The notes under the pieces: model-generated
Told to the model about the DNA's origin: nothing
What the model saw: the letters and a program-made list of their open reading frames with translations, nothing else
The model's database searches: none
Program-made: the position numbers and the translations under genes
Part shown: positions 54,825 through 64,000 of the stretch, one piece after another
How the letters are laid out: every line of letters starts with the position of its first letter
Numbering within the stretch: position 1 is the first letter of the stretch
NCBI RefSeq assembly: GCF_024679095.1
Contig: NC_066531.1
Span: 10,574,234 to 10,638,233 of the forward strand
Direction: 5' to 3'
Length of the DNA: 64,000 bases
Source: Eriocheir sinensis
Lineage: Eukaryota; Arthropoda; Malacostraca; Decapoda; Varunidae

Positions 54825-56771
54825 GGTCAAGAAGGAATTTATCAGAAAATAAAGAATGGGGAAACACATCTCAGGGGCCGGTACGTCGAACTATCTAGAT
54901 TAGTTAAGAAAAACACCAGGATAGCAAAAAAGAACTATGAGATCAAATGAGGCGAAAAGTAATCCTAAGGGCTTCCTTCAGATGTATAGAACAAAAACAC
55001 GGGAGAAAATTGGACCGCTGAAAACAAACACAGGGGAGCTAGTAGAAAATTACGAAAATATGAGCACATTGTTGAACGACTACTTCCTTTCAGTATTCAC
55101 ACAGGAGGATCGAACGACTATACCGGAAAGAGTTCAGGTGTACGAGGGCGGGGATGGCGATAAATTGAGGGATATAATCATTACCAGGCAAGTAGTTCAG
55201 GATGAGATAGATAAGCTTAAGAAGAACAAGTCGCCAGGTCCTGACGGGATATTTCCGAGGGTATTAAAGGAGCTAGGTGATATAATCAGTGACCCACTAA
55301 CCGACATCTTTAAGATGTCGGTAAATACTGGCTATGTGCCGAGCCTATGGAAAGTAGCTAATGTGACGCCGATTTTTAAAAAGGGGGACAGGTCAGTTGC
55401 TTCAAACTATCGCCCAATTAGCTTAACATCGGTTATAGGGAAGATGCTGGAGTCCATAATAGCCAGGAACATTCAGGAGCATTTAGAAACATAGCTTAAT
55501 TCACGACTCGCAGCATGGGTTCACAAAAGGTAGGTCATGCCTCACCAATCTCTTGTCCTTCTACAATAAAGTATTTGAGGCGGTTGACAGAGATGAAAAT
55601 TATGATGTAATCTATCTTGATTTTAGTAAAGCGTTTGACAAACTTCCTCACCAACGACTGTTGCTTAAATTACAGGGTCACGGAGTAGAGGGTAAAGTTT
55701 TGAACTGGGTCAAGGCGTGGCTTAGCAATAGGAAGCAAAGAGTGCAAATCAATGGTAAAAGATCTGACTGGGGATGTGTTACGAGTGGGGTCCCACAAGG
55801 TTCGGTATTAGGTCCACTTTTGTTTATTATTTATATCAATGACTTAGACACAGGAATTAGTAGTGATGTTAGTAAATTTGCAGATGATACCAAGATCGGT
55901 AGAGTAATTGAGTCGGATCAGGACGTTGTATTCTCCAAGGTGAACTCAACAGATTATATGACTGGGCGGATAAATGGCAGATGGAGTTCAATGCAGGGAA
56001 GTGCAGTATTCTGAGTGTAGGTAGGAACAACCCCTCACATAACTATTGCTTAAATGACACTCTCATAAGTAGGTCTGGGTGCGAGAGGGATTTAGGGGTC
56101 TTAGTGAGCTCTGATCTCCGTCCAAGGGCACAATGCATTCAAGCTAGAAATCGAGCTAATAGGGTACTGGGATTTATTTCAAGGAGCGTAAGCAACAGAA
56201 GCCCCGAAGTCTTCCTCAAACTATATTTAGCATTAGTTAGACCTCATCTTGACTATGCGGTTCAGTTCTGGTCACCCTACTATAGAATGGATATCAAAAT
56301 GTTAGAATCGGTGCAGAGGAGGATGACTAAGATGATTCAGGTGTTGAGAAACTTGCCATACGAGGAAAGACGCAAACAGTTAAACTTGCATTCTCTAGAA
56401 AGGCGAAGGGTGCGTGGAGACATGATCGAGGTTTATAAATGGATGAAGGGCTTTAATAAGGGAGACATTCATAAGGTTTTGTTGGTAAGAGAACCGGGTA
56501 GGACACGAAGTAACGGGTTTAAACTGGATAAATTCAGATTCAACAGGGACATAGGCAAAAATTGGTTTACTAATAGGGTGGTGGATGAGTGGAATAGGCT
56601 TAGCAGTCATGTGGTGAGTGCCAATACAATTGTCACATTCAAAAATAGACTAGATAAATTCATGGACAGCGATATTAGGTGGGGTTAGATACACGGGAGC
56701 TTAGGGTCAAAGGAGCTGCCTCGTACAGGCCTACCGGCCTCTTGCAGACTCCTGCGTTCTTATGTTCTTAT
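54825..56771 (+). mobile_element. CR1-like LINE, RT part, inserted in the XPG-like ORF (copy B)
   Basis: Equivalent of 20,495-22,441 and less damaged: 54,937-55,494, 55,553-56,014 and 55,981-56,688 are long open frames. Remaining breaks are near 54,945, 55,490 (two or three bases lost at HLEKHS) and 55,925. The last frame carries the full C-terminal part ending MDSDIRWG. Confidence 0.85.
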
Positions 56772-57852
56772 ATGGAAAGGTGTGTGACACCTATGTGACA
56801 CATGTTCTTAATTATTATGGAAGGGGCTCAGCAATCATATTTGATGGATACGATTGCACCATATCAACAAAAGCACTAGAACAACACAGGAGAGCAGTCC
56901 AGAATGCATCTGCAGGTATTATATTTGAGGTGGACATGGTGCCTACCACCTCCCAAACGTCATTCCTGGCAAACAGTAAGAACAAGCAGCGGTTGATTGG
57001 TATACTCATGAAAAAATTAAGTCTAATGGTGTGAACTGTTAGCAGAGCACTGCAGATGCAGATCATCTCGTTGTAGCCACATCACTGACTGCAGCAGCTG
57101 GTGACCATGAACGACCAGTTGTAGTTGTTGGGAAGGATACTGATTTGCTGGTGATGCTCACTGCCCAGGCAACTAGAGATATGAACATTTTCATGATGTT
57201 TGAACGTGATCCATCAGTTTACAGCATACATGCTATTCAACAGGCCATCAGTCCCAACCTTAAAACCAATCTCTTGTTCCTACATGCTATAACAGGCTGT
57301 GATACTGTTTCAGCCTTATACGATGTAGGTAAGATGAAGGCAGTGTCCATTATTGAAAGCAGGAACGAATGGGGAATGTTGGATGTGTTTCATCAGCCTT
57401 CATCAAGTCATGAAGAGGTGGCAAGAGTTGGAGAACAATTTTTGCTAAAACTGTATGGGGCAGTTCAGTCCACCTCTCTGGATATGCTTCGGTATGTACT
57501 GTACATGAGGCAGGTTGGTAGAAAATCTGTGTACTCAAGTGGAGTCAACTTAGAGAACCTGCCACCAACATCAGCTGCCACCAAATATCATTCATATCGG
57601 GCCTACTTAGCAGTGCAGCAGTGGTCCGGAAATGAGCTGGCACCTACTGAATGGGGATGGAAAGTACAAGATGGAAGGTTGCTTCCAGTTGCAACAGACC
57701 AACCTGTGCCACCTGATCGGGTGTTGCGAGTGATCTCATGTGGGTGCATAATAGGATGTGGAAAAAATGCAGTTGTTACAGAGCTGGGCTATTTTACACT
57801 GAGATGTGTTCCTCGTGTATTGGGAGGACATGTAACAACAGCCAATCCATAG
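56772..57852 (+). pseudogene. XPG/FEN1-like (PIN-like) nuclease ORF, 3' part (copy B)
   Basis: Better preserved than copy A: GSAIIFDGYDCTIST (with the FDGY acid) is open, and 57,145-57,852 is an unbroken 235-codon frame through KDTDLLVML, AITGCDTVSALY and LAPTEWGWK. The shared TAG lies before STADAD, and a frame change lies near 57,015. A run of six A's (57,764-57,769) shifts the Cys-rich tail; the neighbouring frame reads KCSCYRAGLF and MCSSCIGRTC. Confidence 0.55.
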
Positions 57853-58433
57853 ATTCAGATGAATTGTGTTGTAAATATTATGACATAAATGTACTCACAT
57901 TTGGTACCTGCCAGACTGGACCAATGGTTTCTTTGTTGTATTATTTGCTTCTTGATATATATGCTGTATGGATATGCCTTTCTATGTATTGTATGTTTCA
58001 CAGTTTGTAGCGGTTAGCATCCTACTGAAATTGGATTTCGTTAATTTAATCTTGTGCCCTTTTTGTGAACCAGATTACTTATGGTAGTTCTGCAATTTGG
58101 CAGAATAATTTCTTGAGACAGCACATGTTTATTTTGAAAGTAATGCTTGGATTGAATTTCGAACGGTATATTTACACTCCTTGCCCACAAAAACATGGGG
58201 TTAGACCCCAAAATAATCTCTCTCTGATGAATAGTAACAAAGTTATTACATTTTTAGTGTCTTTCTGGTGTCTGGTCGACTCATCAGCGGTCATCTTGGA
58301 TTGTGAATTTTCCACAGCCTGGATTTTAGGGGACTTTGTACCATGTTACTAGATAGATTTCCTGAAAAAATCAGCTTTCTACATTTTTTTCCCGGTTCAA
58401 CACTAATGCTCCTGGGCTATTAGAAATCTAGGC
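57853..58433. other. unassigned, 3' flank of the XPG-like ORF (copy B)
   Basis: Equivalent of 23,531-24,109. A 95-codon frame (58,065-58,352) shows no recognisable motif. Confidence 0.3.
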
Positions 58434-58664
58434 TATTTTGCATTTAGGAATACTAAGCTATTATTTTGCATTTAGGAATCAAGGTTATTATTTTGCATTT
58501 AGGAATACTAAATTATTATTTTCCATTTAGGAAAACTAGGCTATTTTTTTGCATTTAAGAATACTAAGCGATTATTTTGCATTTATAAAACTAGGTTATT
58601 ATGTTGCATTTACGAATACTAAGTGATTATTTTGTATTTAAGAACACTAGGCTTATTTTGCAGT
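58434..58664 (+). repeat. 28-bp minisatellite (copy B)
   Basis: Equivalent of 24,110-24,338, about 8 units. Confidence 0.85.
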
Positions 58665-58686
58665 AACTTTTTTTCTTAAGCGAAGC

Positions 58687-58688
<2 letters not shown>

Positions 58689-58751
<63 letters not shown>
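58689..58751. repeat. (TC)n microsatellite (copy B)
   Basis: About 31 TC units, uninterrupted. Confidence 0.95.
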
Positions 58752-58754
<3 letters not shown>

Positions 58755-59183
58755 CAACAGTGGCTTTAAAAAGCAGAGACTGAGTGGGCAAAAGGGATGT
58801 TAGTGTCATGTTTTAGCGGTGCTTAAAGGTTTTATATTTGTTATTGATACTAAAACGAACTGAAATGAAAATGTGACTTCATGGGTCCATACGCATTAAC
58901 AGTGGGGGGCTACATGCCAAATTTGGTTAGGCTAGGTAAAAAAAATAAAGTCAGGACGCCTTAATTTTGTTTTGAGAGTTTGCCCGCCTAATATTTAGGC
59001 GGTTCCGCCGACATCCGTCAAGGATACAGAGTCTATGTCATGACCCAATATGAGTTAGTGTAATTTTCAGTTCATAAAATTACCTACCACTCCCGTGTTT
59101 GCCAGCATTGCTATTGTGCATCTTATATTTGCAACCAGCTCTGCCACAAGGTTGCAATCATTTTTGTCATTCAGATTTATGCT
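58752..59183. other. unassigned, 5' flank of the I-like LINE (copy B)
   Basis: Equivalent of 24,405-24,839. Confidence 0.3.
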
Positions 59184-59194
59184 CGTGCTGACAG

Positions 59195-61324
59195 TACTTA
59201 ACCTGTTTGAGTTTGGTCTTCGTGGCCGTCTCCCTGTTATTATTCAGGAGTTTTTATCTCATCGTCTTTTACGGGTTAGAGTGGGGAGTACTCTTTCCGA
59301 GGTTTGTCCACTTGAGGATGGTGTACCACAGGGAAGTATTATCAGTGTTGCGCTATTTGGTGTGGCTATTAATGGAATCGTTGGTGTCCTGCCTGATGGA
59401 GTTCATAGCTCCTTATATGTAGACGATTTATCCATTTCGTTTTATGCGACAAGGATGTCGTTGATTGAACGAAAACTGCAATTGACTGTTAATAGTCTCC
59501 AATTGGGCAAATACGCGCGGCTTTCGATTTTCGTCCTCAAAGACAGTAGCCATGTATTTCTGTCGTCTTCGAGGCGTTCATCCGGACCCTGACTTATATC
59601 TTGGTAATAGGCGACTGTCCTGTGTAGAGACGACTCGTTACCTCGGTCTTTTATTTGATAGCCGCCTAACCTGGGTGCCTCATTTACGTTACGTTAAGGC
59701 GGCTTGTCAGAAAGCCCTGTCCCTCCTTCGTGTTTTAGCTTATACCTCTTGGGGTGCAGACAGGGACACGCTACTCCTCCTCCACAGAACACTCATCCTT
59801 TCCAAGTTGGAATATGGCTGGGAGGTATACTCCTTCGCCAAGGAGGCTCACCTATGCGTGTACAGTACATCACGCCGGGGTCCGCTTGGCTACTGGTGCA
59901 TTTCGGTCTTCACCGATACCCAGCCTCCTCGTGGATGCTGGCGTCCTGCCTCTGGATTTGAGATGCCAGTCCTCTCTATTCCGTTGCTGGTTCCGCGTCC
60001 AACGCCTTCCAGAATCAGTTCCTTTTGTGTCAATTTTGCGGGATTCCCGTTCGCCTACATATGATGAGCGACCTAGTCTCCCTAAACCTTTTGGGTTTCG
60101 GGTAGCGTCTGCCATGACACCGTTGTCTTTCCCTCCCATTCCTATCTGCCCTTATCGAGTACCTAGGGTTGGATACTGGCAGTTGCCCGGTGTATCCTTG
60201 TGTTCTCCCACTGTAGATAGTTAGAGGGATTTACCGCCATATGCGTCCCGAGCCTTGTTTTTAGAGCATTTCACTGAACACTCGGACTCCATCCCTGTCT
60301 TTACTGATGGCTCTAAATTGGATGCTGGAGTTGGCTTTGGTGTTGTGTTCCCCTCCTTCTGTCGGGGAGGTAGTCTTTCTTCTGTTGCTTCTGTATTTAC
60401 TGCAGAGCTGTCTGCAATAGTCCTCTCTTTATAGATTATTTTTACCCTTCCTGTGGACTCTTTTATGATTTTTAGTGATTCTCGTAGCGCTCTTTCTGCG
60501 CTGGGCTCCTTTACTCCCTCTGTTAATCCCATAGTTTTATCTGCTCTCGAGTGGTTGTATTTGCTCAGCAACAGGGGATATCGCGTTGGGTTTTGTTGGG
60601 TTCCAGGACACGTTGGCGTACACGGGAACGAACGAGCTGATGGACTTGCAAGGGAGGCAGCTAGAGCTGCCCCTCCTAGTGCTGTCCCATGTACAGATAT
60701 GTTTCCAGAGATTCGCAAGGCAATTCTTGCCAGTTGGCAGGAGAGGTGGAATGCTCGGGGTGCGACTTCCAAAATGGGAGAGATTACCAGGACTGTGTCT
60801 CGTCCTTGGTCATACGAAAGTGTCCGTGACCGTCGCTCGCAGACAGCCTTGACCCGTCTTCGGACGGGTCATACGCGTCTAACACATGGTTACCTCATGT
60901 CCCGGGGAGTGCAGCCTTATTGTGATGACTGCTTGGTTCCCCTGACCGTGCGGCACTTGCTGGTCGAGTGCCCCAGTTTGGGGGACCTGAAAGTGCGATA
61001 CCTGTCGCAGTGTCGGGGAGAAGACGGATCATTCCGTCTCTCGCTGATGCTGGGAGGGAGATGCCTTTCCCCGGGACATGAGGTACTTCTCTGTATGGAG
61101 AAGGCTGGCCTTCTCCATGAGTTATGACCGTTTTCTGTGTGATTTGTTTCGTCTCGTTTTGTTTGGCTTTGCTCTTAGTTTACTTTTTTAGGTTACTTTT
61201 TTAGCCCTTTTAGTTTAGTTTTTTTTGTTTTTAGTTTTTTTTTGTTTTTAACACATTGAATGCGGCGCCATATGACCCTGGCTGTTGCGGCGCCTAATTT
61301 AAATCAATCAATCAATCAATCAAT
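59195..61324 (+). mobile_element. I-like LINE with RNase H, 5'-truncated (copy B)
   Basis: Equivalent of 24,851-26,970. Longest frames are 59,095-59,592 (RT, motif C reading YVDD instead of YADD) and 60,453-61,127 (RNase H SDSRSAL, VPGHVGVHGNERADG and the full C-terminus with a CDDCLVPLTVRHLLVECPS zinc-knuckle-like block). The 11-bp target duplication is at 59,184-59,194 and 61,325-61,335. Confidence 0.85.
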
Positions 61325-61335
61325 CGTGCTGACAG

Positions 61336-62035
61336 CTCCTCTGATCTTACTGCATTGCTGCAGTGTTATGCTCAGTGAGCTACAAAGGTATGTGAAATTT
61401 TCCAAGATATCAATGTTCTTTACACATGCATAAACACATAACTTTTTCATCCAGTGAGCTTCCAAACATTTGTATCTTAGTAGTGGCAAAGGTGACCTGC
61501 ATTTCCAAAGGCTTTGCCTTCTCGTGTAGGGCCTGTAGACCCATTACCAGAGCCTCCAGCAACTTGATGAAGTTTACTGCATCATCGCCAAAGAGATCAG
61601 TGACCTTGGCATTGCCAACAGATGCTCCACAATGACTTTGCTCAACAAATCTGCCTAATACTCAGTCCATATAAGCGTTGAAAGCAACAGGGGAAAGACA
61701 CACCCCAGGCTCGCTTGTGTTTTCAGGAAAGAAAAGTTGGATACGCCCTTCCCCAGCACACATTTCACAGCACTCTCTGACTCAGAGTAAAGACCAGTTA
61801 ATAGAGCAATGATCCTTGAAGGAATCCCACAACGTTGCCGGAGAGTGTTTCGCGGTGCACTGAATCAAATGCCTTCTTGAGATCGACTTAGGCTGCAAGC
61901 GTCCCTTGTCGAACCTCACGTTGACAGTCCACCAGTTCACGACGGTCAGTTATTGACTTACAAGGCGTAAACCCAGATTGCTCAAGCCTCGTCAACTTCA
62001 CCAATGCTTGACACTGACCAGTGAAATACCACTGT
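61336..62035 (-). mobile_element. RTE-like LINE, RT fragment (copy B)
   Basis: Equivalent of 26,982-27,720, cleaner. Minus strand: SVGNAKVTDLFGDDAV, ALVMGLQALHEKAKPLEMQ and an AFDSVHR-like motif A. Confidence 0.75.
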
Positions 62036-62299
62036 AGTTGTTACAATCAGGAGGTACTATTGTACCAGATTACAATATTGTAGTTCAAGACCTCATGCAA
62101 CTCGCGGATCATGCATGGGGTCACCTCCAGATTTAATGAGTTCCATACTGATGTTACAAACACCAGTTACCTTTCCAGACCCAAATCTTGCCACAGCCCC
62201 TCTGATTTTCTTCAGAGAGGCTTTTGCCAATGGGTGGATCAACAGTTACTACTACTACTGTTGTTACTATTTTTTTTTTTTTTATACGTTGTTGCCTAT
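62036..62299. other. unassigned (copy B)
   Basis: Equivalent of 27,721-27,999; no gene supported. Confidence 0.3.
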
Positions 62300-62500
62300 T
62301 GCGCCGGTAGGCATCTTCCCGATGGGGCCTGATGGTCGGCCCAAGGCTTCTTCCAGGTGGGGCCTGATGGTCGGCCCAGCCCGTTCTGGCACAGGCGAGT
62401 GTTTATAGTGGCGCCATCTTGCGTTGGTTAGGGGCTGCTCAATTTGAGCATCTGCCGTGAACAACTGCTCAAAGTACTCACTCCAAGGCGCTCTCTACTC
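62300..62500 (-). mobile_element. RTE-like linker remnant with a duplicated motif (copy B)
   Basis: Equivalent of 28,000-28,230: EYFEQLFTADAQIEQPL on the minus strand and GGGGCCTGATGGTCGGCCCA twice on the plus strand. Confidence 0.5.
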
Positions 62501-63236
62501 ATCCATGTCACAAAAGAACACAAAGTAAGAACAAACAACAGCAGACCTGCTGGTCCTTACGAGGTTGTTTGTGACAAGCTACACTAACTATCTAACCAAA
62601 GGTGGAAGATGAAGGACAGCAAAGGCGATGACATTTTTGTCATTGACGAAGCAACCAGTTATCTTCGGATATCGCTTGCTTGAGAGAGACCGAGAGCAGA
62701 GGTTCTTCAGGGCTCAGTAGGCAGGTCAGAGGTCATTTGCACTGAAATGGCCCTCGACGTTCTCAACAAGACTGCTGCCAAACCTCTCCTTGTCTCTTCT
62801 CAGATTTACAGAGATTTACATAGATACCCATACCACATACCCTATCGTCCAGACGATAGTCTGTTTCATTTCATCTGTTAATCAACAGAGCGGGATTTTC
62901 CATGGACGTGGTACCTGCGCATTTCTAGTTCGGGAATACGTGAAAATCAACTGTTGTGATAGATATTCAAGCTATTTTTTTCAATAACATATTTGAATGT
63001 TTATGTATACAAAAAACACCAGTAATATGCATCGATAAATATAGTGTAACATACAAACCCCCATACATTCCCCCAGGGAGGACTCCCCTTCTGGATGCCG
63101 ACTTAAGAGGTGTCCTGATAACTCCTCGAACCTCCTTTTCAGTTTCTGCAAGATTCGTGGTCTTAGTTCTAACTTCCATTCTGTGGAACACAATCTCTCA
63201 TCCTCTAAACCTCACCTTCTCTTCCTCACCGAAACA
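62501..63236. other. unassigned (copy B)
   Basis: Equivalent of 28,231-28,956, without the indel noise. The minus-strand ORFs near 63,000-63,190 show no recognisable motif. Confidence 0.3.
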
Positions 63237-64000
63237 CAGGTTAAACAGCTTAATTCACGACTCGCAGCATGGGTTCACAAAAGGTAGGTCATGCCTCACC
63301 AATCTCTTGTCCTTCTACAATAAAGTATTTGAGGCGGTTGACAGAGATGAAAATTATGATGTAATCTATCTTGATTTTAGTAAAGCGTTTGACAAAGTTC
63401 CTCACCAACGACTGTTGCTTAAATTACAGGCTCACGGAGTAGAGGGTAAAGTTTTGAACTGGGTCAAGGCGTGGCTTAGCAATAGGAAGCAAAGTGCAAA
63501 TCAATGGTAAAAGATCTGACTGGGGATGTGTTACGAGTGGGGTCCCACAAGGTTCGGTATTAGGTCCACTTTTGTTTATTATTTATATCAATGACTTAGA
63601 CACAGGAATTAGTAGTGATGTTAGTAAATTTGCAGATGATACCAAGATCGGTAGAGTAATTGAGTCGGATCAGGACGCTAGTATTCTCCAAGGTGAACTC
63701 AACAGATTATATGACTGGGCGGATAAATGGCAGATGGAGTTCAATGTAGGGAAGTGCAGTATTCTGAGTGTGGTAGGAACAACCCCTCACATAACTATTG
63801 CTTAAATGACACTCTCATAAGTAGGTCTGGGTGCGAGAGGGATTTAGGGGTCTTAGTGAGCTCTGATCTCCGTCCAAGGGCACAATGCATTCAAGCTAGA
63901 AATCGAGCTAATAGGGTACTGGGATTTATTTCAAGGAGCGTAAGCAACAGAAGCCCCGAAGTCTTTCTCAAACTATATTTAGCATTAGTTAGACCTCATC
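63237..64000 (+). mobile_element. CR1-like LINE, truncated second copy (runs off window)
   Basis: Starts at the RT block LIHDSQHGFTKGRSCLTNLL and keeps [28 protein letters not shown] and FADDTKIG. Unlike the element at 54,825-56,771 it reads [20 protein letters not shown] without the one-base loss after motif C. One break (AQSANQW, near 63,494) remains. Confidence 0.85.

Noticed and set aside
60221..60772. 183-codon minus-strand ORF
   Set aside because: It is antisense to the RNase H region of the I-like LINE; its length reflects the bias of the coding strand.
62956..63510. 184-codon plus-strand ORF reading into the CR1 RT
   Set aside because: The first part is non-LINE flank in frame by chance; only the RT part after about 63,240 is recognisable.

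Overview
This window is eukaryotic, and its content points to an arthropod, most likely a decapod crustacean. It is dense in long dinucleotide microsatellites. It holds four kinds of non-LTR retrotransposon (jockey-like, CR1-like, RTE-like, I-like), and the few cellular coding segments are split into exons with GT-AG borders. No bacterial operon, rRNA, recognisable tRNA or CRISPR array was seen. The genus is an inference from repeat style, not something the sequence proves.

The main fact about the layout is that one locus appears twice. Copy A (about 1,077 to 30,300) and copy B (35,377 to the window end) are collinear at an offset of about 34.3 kb. They differ by scattered single-base indels, a few substitutions and large microsatellite length changes. 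The end of the first contig (about 30,480-35,363) is a third, partial and much noisier copy of about 2,655-7,512. It stops at a 13-base N gap (35,364-35,376) beside a GA repeat. The simplest reading is two haplotypes of one locus kept as a false tandem duplication, with an unpolished contig end between them. A real tandem duplication cannot be excluded from sequence alone.

Order within one unit (copy A coordinates): a hAT/ZMYM-type N-terminal exon on the minus strand (only left of copy A); a candidate C-terminal exon; tandem repeats of about 150 bp and 140 bp; long TA and TC microsatellites; a hAT-like terminus and an unrecognised membrane-protein-like ORF; a 5'-truncated jockey-like LINE; four exons of a METTL27-like methyltransferase on the minus strand (7,412-10,635) with LINE pieces in its introns; a SINE-like segment; a MADF-domain first exon on the minus strand; a CR1-like endonuclease/RT fragment; an RTE-like fragment; a 42-bp minisatellite split by a terminal-inverted-repeat element; a pogo-like deletion derivative; an XPG/FEN1-like (PIN-like) nuclease ORF split by a CR1 LINE; a 28-bp minisatellite; an I-like LINE with RNase H and an 11-bp target duplication, inserted near or into an RTE-like fragment; and a second, truncated CR1 copy.

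There is no operon-like cooperation here. The cellular pieces (METTL27-like, MADF) look like ordinary host exons crossed by repeats. The rest is nested mobile DNA. The most interesting points are the microsatellites sitting at METTL27-like splice borders, the XPG-like ORF interrupted by a LINE, the two elements sharing a GTGGGG(C/T)AA(A/G)ATG-type terminus, and the duplication itself.
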